Assembly (NCBI GenBank): GCA_030680655.1
Contig: JAUXUZ010000403.1
Span: 1 to 8,139, forward strand
Direction of reading: 5' to 3'
DNA length: 8,139 nucleotides
From: Phycisphaerales bacterium
GTDB taxonomy: Bacteria > Planctomycetota > Phycisphaerae > Phycisphaerales > UBA1924
Part shown: positions 1-6,700 of the stretch, one piece after another
Numbering within the stretch: position 1 is the stretch's first letter
Layout: each line of letters opens with the position of its first letter
Made by a program: the position numbers and the translations under genes
Notes under the pieces: model-generated
The model's database searches: none
Told to the model about the DNA's origin: nothing
What the model saw: the letters and a program-made list of their open reading frames with translations, nothing else

Positions 1-1
1 C

Positions 2-898
2 AACAAGTGGTGGATCACCGACGAGGTCCGCTACGGCTGGAAGTTCATCCACCGCGAAGACCGGCTGAGCCAGCCGACCCGCAGGCAATTCGGTGTCAAG
101 ACCGCCGCCCCGTGGGGGCGCGCCATCGCCGAGGCCGCCACCGCCCTCTCGGCCGTTGAATCCACCGGCAAACGCCTAGCCCTCATGGTCAGCCCGATGC
201 TCTCGTGCGAGGATGCTTACGCCCTCGCCGTGGCCGCGCTCGCCATCGACGGCAACTGCATCCTCGCCGTCGGGCCCGTCCCCATCCACGGGCACGACAA
301 GACCTTCCCCCTTGGCGCCAAGGCCGACGACCCCAAGGCCTTCACCATGTACGCCGAGAAGGCCCCCAACGCCCGCGGCGTCCGCCGCGTGCTCCAGGCC
401 CTCGCCGACAAGCACCAGCTCGGCAGCGTCGCCTCGTACGAGCAGTTGCTCGCCGAGCTGCGCGTCAGCACGATCGGCGGCGTGATCGTCACCGGCAACT
501 ACCCCAGCGAATGGGTCACCACCGACCTGGTCGAGGCCGTCAAGGGCAAGACGCTTGTCGTCATCGACACCCTCCCCACCGCCCTCAGCGATGCCGCCGA
601 GGTCGTCCTGCCGGGTGCGACGTGGGCCGAGAAGACGGGCTGCTTCCAGAACGCCAAGGACACCGTGCAGGCATTCGAGCAGGCGGTCCCGGTGCGCGAA
701 GGCGGAAAGGCCGAGGCACAGATCGGCCTCGACCTGCTCGCCGCCGTCACCGGCGGTGCCGCAGGCCTCTACAACGCCGCGGACATCCGCAACCAGATGG
801 CCGCCGAGTGCCCGGCGCTGGCGGCCTTGGCGGCGACGGTGCAGCCCGCGGTTGGCAGTGTTGAGACTGACGCCGACATGGCGGTTGTTGAGTTGTAA
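2..898 (+). CDS. nuoG: NADH-quinone oxidoreductase subunit G (NuoG-like), C-terminal part, cut by the window start
   Basis: The frame is open from the first complete codon at position 2 to a TAA at 896-898, giving 298 visible residues; the true start lies outside the window. The first residues, NKWWITDEVRYGWKF, match the segment of NuoG that follows the iron-sulfur domains, at the start of the molybdopterin-oxidoreductase-like fold. Further on, VIVTGNYPSEW, LVVIDTLPTALSDAAEVVLPG and WAEKTGCFQN (around residues 160-220) are the typical late elements of that fold, where related enzymes read ADVVLPA...E..GTF.N. In complex I this subunit sits in the peripheral arm and carries electrons from NADH towards quinone; its molybdopterin-like domain is generally cofactor-free, which is family knowledge. 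The iron-sulfur cysteines are not in the window. Another molybdopterin-family oxidoreductase subunit is possible but fits less well. No further nuo gene follows, so this looks like the end of its transcription unit. Confidence 0.8.
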   Translation, partial: NKWWITDEVRYGWKFIHREDRLSQPTRRQFGVKTAAPWGRAIAEAATALSAVESTGKRLALMVSPMLSCEDAYALAVAALAIDGNCILAVGPVPIHGHDKTFPLGAKADDPKAFTMYAEKAPNARGVRRVLQALADKHQLGSVASYEQLLAELRVSTIGGVIVTGNYPSEWVTTDLVEAVKGKTLVVIDTLPTALSDAAEVVLPGATWAEKTGCFQNAKDTVQAFEQAVPVREGGKAEAQIGLDLLAAVTGGAAGLYNAADIRNQMAAECPALAALAATVQPAVGSVETDADMAVVEL

Positions 899-913
899 GC
901 CCCGCCTCGCCTT

Positions 914-926
914 CGCCCGAAGGGCG
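914..926 (+). other. Small GC-rich hairpin downstream of nuoG
   Basis: CGCCC at 914-918 and GGGCG at 922-926 can form a 5-bp stem with a GAA loop, 16 bases after the nuoG stop. No T-run follows, so this is not a convincing intrinsic terminator. It is the only hairpin I noticed between the stop and the repeats upstream of hisS. Confidence 0.2.
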
Positions 927-1019
927 CAGCTCGCGCCGTAGGCTCTTTCAAGCCGCTACTCCACAACTCTGGGCAAGCCCACCAAGGCCGCTGCCTTGCG
1001 CCGCCGCACTGCATCCCCC

Positions 1020-1054
1020 AAATCCGCAACCCGAAATCCGCATTCCCAAATCCC
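1020..1054 (+). repeat. Five degenerate 7-base tandem repeats (aaatccg family) upstream of hisS
   Basis: The stretch divides exactly into five heptads: aaatccg, caacccg, aaatccg, cattccc, aaatccc. The same heptad family, in both orientations, occurs at 8037-8062 and 8119-8139. The array ends four bases before the TACCCT box of hisS, so it occupies the place where the spacer and -35 region of a promoter would be. Similar aaatccg-type short tandem repeats recur between genes in planctomycete and other environmental genomes, as far as I recall; this cannot be checked here. Confidence 0.7.
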
Positions 1055-1057
1055 CCA

Positions 1058-1063
1058 TACCCT
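1058..1063 (+). promoter_or_regulatory. Putative -10 box of hisS (leaderless-type)
   Basis: TACCCT ends 9 bases before the hisS ATG and fits the TANNNT pattern of -10 elements. No Shine-Dalgarno sequence lies between it and the start, so the transcript would begin at or near the ATG. No clear -35 element is visible. Related boxes precede three other starts in this window. Confidence 0.4.
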
Positions 1064-1072
1064 CCGCCACAC

Positions 1073-2485
1073 ATGCCAGATGGCACCGACAAACCCGCAT
1101 CATCGCCCAAGCGCTCTTTCGCCGCCCCCACTGGCACGCGCGACCTCTACCCGCTCGAGCTCGCACGACGCCGCTGGATCGAGGACAAGTGGCGCAAGTC
1201 CGCCGTCCGCCACGGTTTCGAGGAGGTCGACGGCCCCACCTTCGAACACACCGAGCTCTACACCGCCAAGAGCGGTGACGGCATTGTCGGCGAGATCTTC
1301 AGCACCTTCAGCGGCAAGGACGAGGCCGCCGTCAAAGCGATGGGCGATGCGCTCGCCCGCGGCGAGAAGGGGGCCGCTCCCTACGCCCTCCGCCCCGAGT
1401 TCACGCCGACGCTTGCCCGAATGTTCGCAGCCCGCGGCGGCCAGTTTTCCAAGCCTTGCAAATGGTCCTGGCAAGGCCCGTGCTACAGGGCCGAGCGTCC
1501 ACAACGCGGCCGACTCCGCGAGTTTCTGCAGTGGAACTGCGACTTGATCGGCGACGGTTCTGCCGCGGCGGACGTTGAAGTCATGGCCGTTTGCGTCGGC
1601 CTGCTCGAATCCGTCGGCCTGAAGCCGGCCGACCTGCGGCTGCGCTTCAACAGCCGGCGCGTCCTCGGCTCGCTGGTGCGTGAGATGGGCGTAGATGCCG
1701 AGCACGAAAGCACAGCGTTTGTGCTCCTGGATCGGCGTGACAAGCTTGACGACGATGCGCTCGAAGCCATGGCTTTCGAGTTCGGCACCAGTGACTTTGG
1801 CTTCCTGCAGTTCCTCAAGCGCCCGCGCGGCAGGACCGGCGCTGACGAAGCCCTCAACGCCATGCCGCTGGACGCACGCGCGAAAGCCAACTCGCTGTTG
1901 GAGCCGATCACGGCTGTTTCACGCGAGCTGCAGAACGCAGGTATCGCTGAGTGGTGCGACCTGGACTTCAACGTTGCACGCGGCCTCGCCTACTACACGG
2001 GCACGGTGTTCGAGCTGCACGAAGCCAGCGGCGCGATGCGCGCTGTCGCCGGCGGCGGCCGCTACGACAACCTCATCGAGACCTTCGGCGGCCCCCCCAC
2101 CCCCGCCGTGGGCTTTGGCATGGGTGACGTCGTCCTCTCGCTGGTGTTGCAAGACAAGGGCCTCATGCCCAGCGACAAGCAGATCGCCGCGGACCTTGGC
2201 CTCCGGCCCGACGTCTTCGTCATCAGCAACGGCCAGCCCGAGAGCGACGCCCTCGTCGGCGCCTACCTCGCCGACCTCCGCCGCAAGGGCATGCACGCCC
2301 GCCGCAGCTACAAGACCACCAAGAACGTCGGCAAGCTCCTCCAGGATGCTGCAAGCTGCAACGCGCGGTACGCGGTGATCATCGAGTCAGCCACCGACGT
2401 CACGCTCAAGGACATGGACGCCAACACGCAGGACAAGGGCCCTGCGTCCGAGTTGCTCGCACGCATCTTGCCTCCGCCGCGATAA
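1073..2485 (+). CDS. hisS: Histidine--tRNA ligase (HisRS)
   Basis: This class II aminoacyl-tRNA synthetase charges tRNA-His with histidine in the cytoplasm. At 470 residues it is somewhat longer than typical bacterial HisRS (about 420-450). Motifs in order: PTGTRDLYP near residues 19-27; the motif 1 region VDGPTFEHTELY at 52-63; LRPEFTPTLAR at 106-116; motif 2, CYRAERPQRGRLREF, at 137-151, with the ATP-binding arginine in the ERPQxGRxREF signature; the histidine-specific motifs RGLAYYTG (303-310) and GGGRYDNL (327-334); motif 3, VGFGMG, at 346-351. The part after about residue 379 is the anticodon-binding domain. RGLAYYTG has Ala where many bacterial enzymes have Asp (RGLDYYTG). The ATG at 1073 is chosen because it follows the TACCCT box and gives a short basic N-terminus before the PTGTRD motif. 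A longer HisZ-like paralogue is unlikely, because all catalytic motifs and the anticodon domain are present. Confidence 0.95.
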   Translation: MPDGTDKPASSPKRSFAAPTGTRDLYPLELARRRWIEDKWRKSAVRHGFEEVDGPTFEHTELYTAKSGDGIVGEIFSTFSGKDEAAVKAMGDALARGEKGAAPYALRPEFTPTLARMFAARGGQFSKPCKWSWQGPCYRAERPQRGRLREFLQWNCDLIGDGSAAADVEVMAVCVGLLESVGLKPADLRLRFNSRRVLGSLVREMGVDAEHESTAFVLLDRRDKLDDDALEAMAFEFGTSDFGFLQFLKRPRGRTGADEALNAMPLDARAKANSLLEPITAVSRELQNAGIAEWCDLDFNVARGLAYYTGTVFELHEASGAMRAVAGGGRYDNLIETFGGPPTPAVGFGMGDVVLSLVLQDKGLMPSDKQIAADLGLRPDVFVISNGQPESDALVGAYLADLRRKGMHARRSYKTTKNVGKLLQDAASCNARYAVIIESATDVTLKDMDANTQDKGPASELLARILPPPR

Positions 2486-2600
2486 CGAGCCCTGTGCGGA
2501 AGCACAGGGACAGAATACCCCAGTCGCGGCTCACCACGTAGACATCACGCATTGGACACGCGTTTGTCCGTTCTTTCCCTGTGCTGCCGCACAGGGCTCG
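2486..2600. repeat. Inverted pair of REP-like hairpins between convergent hisS and lepB
   Basis: Two 25-base arms (2486-2510 and 2576-2600) are inverted copies matching at 24 of 25 positions. Each arm is itself a perfect hairpin: CCCTGTGC and GCACAGGG close a 4-base loop (GGAA at 2498-2501, TGCC at 2585-2588). Beyond one mismatch the arms gain four more pairs (agaa at 2512-2515 with ttct at 2571-2574). The 65-base spacer holds a small hairpin (ggaca 2554-2558 with tgtcc 2565-2569). The left arm starts on the base after the hisS stop codon. Lying between converging genes, it could end transcription on both strands, but no T-run follows either stem. The pairing geometry resembles a BIME, meaning two REP palindromes in opposite orientation. 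Confidence 0.85.
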
Positions 2601-2679
2601 TGTTGCGAATCGAACAACCGCGTGCCCGGCCCTCTCGCGCAGAGCCGGAAGAGGGAGCAATCCTGCACGCCCGCGTCCC

Positions 2680-4374
2680 CTAGCGAATCGCCCGCAACCT
2701 GCCAAAGTCCGGCACCCCCACCGGGCTCCCGCCCACCGGCGACGGGAAGTAAACGAAGAACGCTTTCCCCATCAGCAAGCGGCGCGACACCACCGAAGGC
2801 GAGGCATCGAACTCCTCCGCTACCCAGGGGTCCGGGTAGCCCCACAGCCGGCCATCGAGGCTTGACGGGCTGTTGTCACCACACACAAAGAACTGATCGG
2901 CCTTGAGCGTCAGCGTGCTGCGCGGGTGCGTCGCCGCGGCGGGCGTTCCCGCCAGCGTCCGCTGCGTTGGCCCTGCCTGGTACATCGCCGGCCGGTAGTA
3001 CAAATCTCGATCCACCGCCACCGCACGGAACTCCACCGGCACGCCGGAGGTCTCCCATCGCACCGTGGGCGGCACATAGCTTGCCGGATCGGTCAGGACG
3101 TTGGCAACGCGCGACGGCGCTGTGCCGGTGAACTGTCCCCACGCGCTGGCCGTCAGTGCGTGCTTGAGCCGCTCCATCGGCAGCCAGTCGTACCCCTTGC
3201 TCACGGCCAGCTTGCCGTCGATCCACAACTGCAGTTGCTGGTCGCTGTGCCAGAACTCAACCACCACAGGCTTGCCGACGGGGAACGCATCGACCTGCGC
3301 CTCGGCAAGCACCACCGCCGCGCCGCCCAGCGGTGCCATCGAGAGCACCGCCTTCCCGTTGGCGATGGCCGCCTTGAACTCGTGACCGCGCGCTTCCACC
3401 ACGGCCGTCAGCGCGAGCGCTGCGGGGTTTGGCACGCCCTTGCTGACCGTCACCGCCGCCCGCAGGCGGATGTCGCTTACCGGGAACCGCGGCGAATTGG
3501 CGAACGCGCCCGGCGCTTCGTTGTAGGGGTAGCGGTCGTTGATCTCGCGGGCGCGATCATTCTCGGTGGTGTTGGCCGCGCCGGAATGCGGTGCGAACGG
3601 CTTGGTGCGGTCCCACGCGATCGTCGCCGGGGCACCGCTCGTCTCGTAGACCGTCGTCGCGTTGCGTTCGGTTGCGCCCGTCGCCACCCAGGGCGAGATC
3701 ACCCCCTTGCTCACCGCTTCGCCGGTCATCAGCGACGAATCGAACACCCGCTGCCACACCGCGCGCTGGGCCGCGGCGGGCTTGCGCCTGATCGTCCAGT
3801 CGGCGGCATCCCACGGGTTGCTCCCTTCCGCCCCGGGCGCCTCCGGCGCGGGGCGCACAAAGACGTCGCCATCGACCAGCGCCACCTGCTCACCCGGCAG
3901 CGCGATCAGGCGCTTGATGTAGTTCTCGTCGGGCTGCGTGGGGTTCTTGAAGACCACCACATCGAACGGGTCGGGGCTCTGGATGCCGTAGAGGTACTTG
4001 AGCACGAAGATGCGGTCGCCCGCGCGCGACTTGGCGACCTTGTCAGACACCTCAAGGCCCGTCACCGGGTCGTGCACCGTGATCGCCCGCCCGAAGCGCC
4101 GGTTGAACGCCTCGTCGGCCTGGAACGGGTAAGGGTTCTGGCTGTTGTTCTCGACGAAGAACCACGGCTGCACCGCCCAGTCCTCGCCGGTGTACGGGCT
4201 GGTGAACCGCATGTGCGCACCGTTGAGCGTCGGCGCCATCGACCCCGTGGGGATGATGAACGCCTCCGCCACGAACGACCTGAACACAAAGGCCATCGCG
4301 AACGCGATGATCACCGAGATAATCGTCTCTTTGATCGACTCTTTGGGCGGAACGGTGGCGGCGGATTCAGGCAT
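2680..4374 (-). CDS. lepB: Signal peptidase I with large insertions (LepB)
   Basis: Signal peptidase I is a membrane-bound serine/lysine protease that removes signal peptides from exported proteins. One N-terminal membrane segment (about residues 16-37) is followed by IIPTGSMAPTL (40-50) with the catalytic Ser45. NYIKRLIALPGEQV (151-164) supplies the general-base Lys154. Box E is GDNSPSSLDGR (499-509). After that come WGYPDPW and a C-terminal LMGKAFFVYFPSP stretch. At 564 residues it is far longer than the E. coli enzyme (324). There are insertions around 58-118 and, much larger, around 172-490. The segment at about 300-395 has a LamG/concanavalin-like feel, with a VVEFWHSDQQLQLWIDGKLA strand pattern; this is a weak inference. 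The ATG at 4372-4374 is preceded by TAGCCT 6 bases upstream and has no Shine-Dalgarno. The gene is convergent with hisS and divergent from the hydrolase gene. All catalytic residues are present, so it should be active. Confidence 0.93.
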   Translation of the reverse strand: MPESAATVPPKESIKETIISVIIAFAMAFVFRSFVAEAFIIPTGSMAPTLNGAHMRFTSPYTGEDWAVQPWFFVENNSQNPYPFQADEAFNRRFGRAITVHDPVTGLEVSDKVAKSRAGDRIFVLKYLYGIQSPDPFDVVVFKNPTQPDENYIKRLIALPGEQVALVDGDVFVRPAPEAPGAEGSNPWDAADWTIRRKPAAAQRAVWQRVFDSSLMTGEAVSKGVISPWVATGATERNATTVYETSGAPATIAWDRTKPFAPHSGAANTTENDRAREINDRYPYNEAPGAFANSPRFPVSDIRLRAAVTVSKGVPNPAALALTAVVEARGHEFKAAIANGKAVLSMAPLGGAAVVLAEAQVDAFPVGKPVVVEFWHSDQQLQLWIDGKLAVSKGYDWLPMERLKHALTASAWGQFTGTAPSRVANVLTDPASYVPPTVRWETSGVPVEFRAVAVDRDLYYRPAMYQAGPTQRTLAGTPAAATHPRSTLTLKADQFFVCGDNSPSSLDGRLWGYPDPWVAEEFDASPSVVSRRLLMGKAFFVYFPSPVGGSPVGVPDFGRLRAIR

Positions 4375-4380
4375 CGATCA

Positions 4381-4386
4381 AGGCTA
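4381..4386 (-). promoter_or_regulatory. Putative -10 box of lepB (leaderless-type)
   Basis: On the minus strand TAGCCT ends 6 bases before the lepB ATG. It fits TANNNT, no Shine-Dalgarno intervenes, and no clear -35 is visible. It shares the 84-base divergent gap with the box of the hydrolase gene. Confidence 0.4.
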
Positions 4387-4445
4387 GGCCCGGCCCGCCC
4401 TCTGCCACCCGTCGCTGCCAACGGCCCGCCCGGCCGCGCCGCATC

Positions 4446-4451
4446 TACCCT
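4446..4451 (+). promoter_or_regulatory. Putative -10 box of the hydrolase gene (leaderless-type)
   Basis: TACCCT ends 7 bases before the ATG at 4459, with no Shine-Dalgarno between. Its presence supports 4459, and not the internal ATG at 4747, as the ancestral start of the hydrolase gene. Confidence 0.4.
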
Positions 4452-4458
4452 TGCCTCC

Positions 4459-4596
4459 ATGATGTTCGCACCAGCCATCCTCTCCGCCCTGCTCGCCTTT
4501 CAGCCAGCGCCAGCGAGCGCACAACCGCCCGATGCTCCATCCCCCGCGGCCCAGCCCGCGGCCGACAGCACAGGCCAGTGGTCCGACGCGCTCTAA
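4459..4596 (+). pseudogene. 5' fragment of the secreted hydrolase gene: signal peptide, then premature TAA
   Basis: From the ATG at 4459 the frame encodes a signal peptide (MMFAPAILSALLAF, then an ASA-Q cleavage site after about residue 21). A Pro/Ala-rich linker and QWSDAL follow, and the frame stops at TAA 4594-4596 (codon 46). Without that stop the same frame runs straight on as GRWEGAIDLPGGGKLALVL, which is the start of the beta-rich domain that usually precedes this type of alpha/beta hydrolase. There is no frame change, so a single codon interrupts an otherwise intact gene of 499 codons. The codon is one base from CAA, AAA and GAA. A nonsense mutation, a sequencing or assembly error and stop readthrough are all possible. 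TAA also ends nuoG and hisS here, so general recoding is unlikely. Confidence 0.75.
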
Positions 4597-4746
4597 GGCA
4601 GGTGGGAAGGCGCCATCGACCTCCCCGGCGGCGGCAAGCTCGCTCTTGTTCTCAAGGTCACCGCCGCCGACGCCGCCACCATCGCGATCCCGCAGCAGAA
4701 CCTGCCCGACACCGCCCTGACCGCCGTCTCAATCACCGACCGCTCG

Positions 4747-5958
4747 ATGTCGTTCAAGCTCATCCTGCCGGGGCTGCCGGCAGGAAGCTCACCCGTGTGG
4801 GACCTGCAGGTTGCCGGCGATGGCGCCTCCGCGAAGGGGACCATGCAGCAGGCGGGGATGATGCTCGTCGCCAGCATCACCAAACTCGCGGCGGGTGCGC
4901 AGCCCGCCGGGCCCAACCGCCCGCAGACACCCACGCCCCCCTTTCCCTACACGATGCGCGAGGTCGCTTACGAGTCGTTCGACGGCGCGGCCATGAACGG
5001 CACGCTGGTCCTTCCACCTGCCGCCAGCGCCGAGGCCCGCCACCCCTGCATCCTGCTGATCACCGGGTCGGGCGTGCAGGACCGCGACGAGACGCTCTTC
5101 AACCACAAGCCGTTCGCGGTCATCGCCGATGCGCTGGCCCGCGCGGGGATCGCCTCGCTCCGCGTCGACGACCGCGGATGGAAGGGCGCCAAGGACCCCG
5201 CCGGCAAGGAAGCCACCACCGAGACGTTCGTTCAAGATGTACGTGCCGGCGTCGCGTTCCTCGCCCAGCAACCCGAGATCGACCCGAAACGCATCGGCCT
5301 GCTGGGGCACAGCGAGGGTGGGCTGATCGCACCCGCCGTCGCCGCGGAGATGGGGAAAGGCAGTGTCGCCTTCATCGTGCTCCTGGCCGGTCCGGGCGTC
5401 TCGGGCTACGACTGCCTCCGCGAGCAGATGGGCGCCATCCTCCGGGCCAACGGCTCATCGCCGCAGAACATCGAGCTCGCCCTCGCCCGCCAGAACGTGA
5501 CGCTCACCGCCGTCATGGCCGGCGACACCGCCGCCGCCCGCACCTCCATGCGCGAGGCGATCGCCGAGAACAGCGCTGCCGCCGGTGTCCCCGCGCCGCA
5601 AGGGGCCGCCCTTGACGCCGCCATCGACAGCGCGATGAAGCAGGTTGACTCCGCCTGGATGCGCCACTTCCTCACCCGCGACCCGCGCCAGGCGCTCAGC
5701 AGGACCACCTGCCCGGTGCTGGTGCTCAACGGCGGCAAGGATGCCCAAGTCGTCGCCTCGCAGAACATCCCCCAGATCGCCCGCGCCCTGCTCGACGGTG
5801 GCAACACCGACGTCACCATCCGCGTCTTCCCCGGGCTCAACCACCTCTTCCAGCCCTGCACCACCGGCGCCGTCGCCGAGTACGGCCAGATCGAGACCAC
5901 CATCGACCCGGCCGTGCTCGAGACGATCACCCGTTGGATAGCGGAAATCGCCAAATAG
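4747..5958 (+). CDS. Alpha/beta hydrolase (dienelactone hydrolase/BAAT-like peptidase type), reading frame after the in-frame stop
   Basis: This is the main part of a serine hydrolase that was probably secreted. The first ATG after the premature stop is at 4747, but homologous-looking sequence in the same frame begins at 4597 and, with the signal peptide, at 4459. Counting from 4747: the rest of a beta-rich N-terminal domain covers about 1-47; a Pro-rich linker follows (50-66). The hydrolase core has the oxyanion segment LLITGSGVQDRDE (103-115), DDRGWKGA (141-148), the nucleophile elbow GHSEGG with Ser189, the acid Asp332 in VLNGGKDAQ, and His366 in FPGLNHLF. The catalytic triad is therefore complete. 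Substrate is unknown; relatives are carboxylesterases or acylaminoacyl-peptidase-like enzymes. As it stands a product from 4747 would lack the signal peptide and half the first domain, so the gene is probably damaged unless the stop is an error or is read through. The stop codon TAG lies inside an inverted repeat arm. Confidence 0.85.
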   Translation: MSFKLILPGLPAGSSPVWDLQVAGDGASAKGTMQQAGMMLVASITKLAAGAQPAGPNRPQTPTPPFPYTMREVAYESFDGAAMNGTLVLPPAASAEARHPCILLITGSGVQDRDETLFNHKPFAVIADALARAGIASLRVDDRGWKGAKDPAGKEATTETFVQDVRAGVAFLAQQPEIDPKRIGLLGHSEGGLIAPAVAAEMGKGSVAFIVLLAGPGVSGYDCLREQMGAILRANGSSPQNIELALARQNVTLTAVMAGDTAAARTSMREAIAENSAAAGVPAPQGAALDAAIDSAMKQVDSAWMRHFLTRDPRQALSRTTCPVLVLNGGKDAQVVASQNIPQIARALLDGGNTDVTIRVFPGLNHLFQPCTTGAVAEYGQIETTIDPAVLETITRWIAEIAK

Positions 5959-6061
5959 CAAAGGGCCAAAGGGCCAGATTCAAGACAAAGATCACGTACC
6001 GCACGCAGCCTGCCTGCTTTCTCCCCGTCTTCATTTGGCCCTTTGGCCCTTTGCGATTTGG
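5951..6061. repeat. 28-bp inverted repeat bridging the hydrolase end and the tetR start
   Basis: Arms at 5951-5978 and 6034-6061 are inverted copies matching at 26 of 28 positions, around a 55-base spacer. Each arm contains two tandem copies of an 8-base unit (caaagggc and its complement), and the right arm is followed by one more ggcccttt. The left arm includes the last two codons and the TAG stop of the hydrolase gene. Within the spacer aagac (5983-5987) and gtctt (6027-6031) could extend the pairing. No T-run follows, so a simple intrinsic terminator is not shown. The right arm lies just upstream of tetR and could also be part of its control region, for which the sequence gives no direct proof. 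Confidence 0.85.
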
Positions 6062-6079
6062 CCCTTTCCCGCGCCGCCC

Positions 6080-6085
6080 TACCCT
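6080..6085 (+). promoter_or_regulatory. Putative -10 box of tetR (leaderless-type)
   Basis: TACCCT ends 6 bases before the ATG at 6092, with no Shine-Dalgarno. TTGGCC at 6058-6063, 16 bases upstream and inside the repeat arm, is a weak -35 candidate. This is one of four related boxes in the window. Confidence 0.4.
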
Positions 6086-6091
6086 CCCCCG

Positions 6092-6700
6092 ATGGCCAAA
6101 CGCCTCCCCGCATCCGAACGCAAGGCCCAGCTGCTCGACACCGCCGCGGCGGTCTTCGCCAAGTACGGCTACTCGGGGACCACCACCGCCGAGCTGGCCA
6201 AGGCCGCGGGCGTGAGCGAGCCGATCATCTACCGCCACTTCAAGAACAAGAAAGAGCTCTTCATCGCGCTGGTGGAGCAGTCGGGCAAGGACACCATCGA
6301 CCTGTGGGAGAAGGCCCTCGCCGCCGTCGCCGACCCCGCCGACCGCCTGCGCCGGCTCATCGGCGGCAACCCGATGGTCACACTCAAGGGGAACGTCCGC
6401 TACCGCGTGATCGTCGCGGCGATGACCGAGGTGGAAGAGCCCGAGGTGCAGAAGGCGCTGCAGCAGCACATCGCGCGGCTGCACGAGTTCATCAGCCGCG
6501 AGATCCGCCGCTCGCAGGCGTCAGACGCCGTCAGCCGCCGCTTCTCACCCGAGCTGACCGCCTGGGCGCTGATCCAGATCGGCCTCGGCTACGGCACCCT
6601 CGCCGCGCTGGGTGTGCCCAACAACGGCCAGGACAACGCCGGCAACCACGTCGATGACATCATCGGCCTGTTCATGCTGGGCGAGCGGTACAAGAAGTAG
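6092..6700 (+). CDS. TetR/AcrR-family transcriptional regulator
   Basis: A cytoplasmic, probably dimeric DNA-binding regulator of 202 residues, a usual length for TetR proteins (about 190-220). The N-terminal TetR domain is clear: RKAQLLDTAAAVFAKYGYSG (10-29), then the helix-turn-helix TTAELAKAAGVSEPIIYRHF (31-50) and KNKKELF. The rest is helical and would form the ligand-binding and dimer part; the ligand is not predictable. The start at 6092 (MAKRLPASERK) is chosen over a TTG at 6035 in the same frame. The earlier start would translate the intergenic repeat into a Trp/Pro/Phe-rich leader unlike the family, and 6092 has the TACCCT box 6 bases upstream. Such regulators often control themselves and a neighbour; the hydrolase gene upstream is a possible target, but no operator can be assigned. 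Confidence 0.93.
   Translation: MAKRLPASERKAQLLDTAAAVFAKYGYSGTTTAELAKAAGVSEPIIYRHFKNKKELFIALVEQSGKDTIDLWEKALAAVADPADRLRRLIGGNPMVTLKGNVRYRVIVAAMTEVEEPEVQKALQQHIARLHEFISREIRRSQASDAVSRRFSPELTAWALIQIGLGYGTLAALGVPNNGQDNAGNHVDDIIGLFMLGERYKK

Noticed and set aside
185..1166. Short alternative frames over nuoG and the gap before hisS
   Set aside because: They are Arg/Pro/Ala-rich shadows in a GC-rich region, with no start signals and no motifs.
2486..2600. MITE or insertion sequence remnant
   Set aside because: No target-site duplication is visible on either side and there is no transposase-like sequence; the arms are themselves hairpins, which fits REP-type elements better.
2926..4596. A 556-codon plus-strand open frame opposite lepB
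   Set aside because: It is Arg/His-rich with no recognisable motif and is the antisense shadow of a real high-GC gene with complete catalytic motifs. Its last part only coincides with the hydrolase signal-peptide frame.
4594..4596. TAA reassigned to an amino acid in this organism
   Set aside because: nuoG and hisS end with TAA at their expected ends, so general reassignment does not fit.
6035..6091. Upstream TTG start for the TetR regulator
   Set aside because: It would translate the inverted repeat arm into a Trp/Pro-rich leader; the ATG at 6092 gives the normal family N-terminus.
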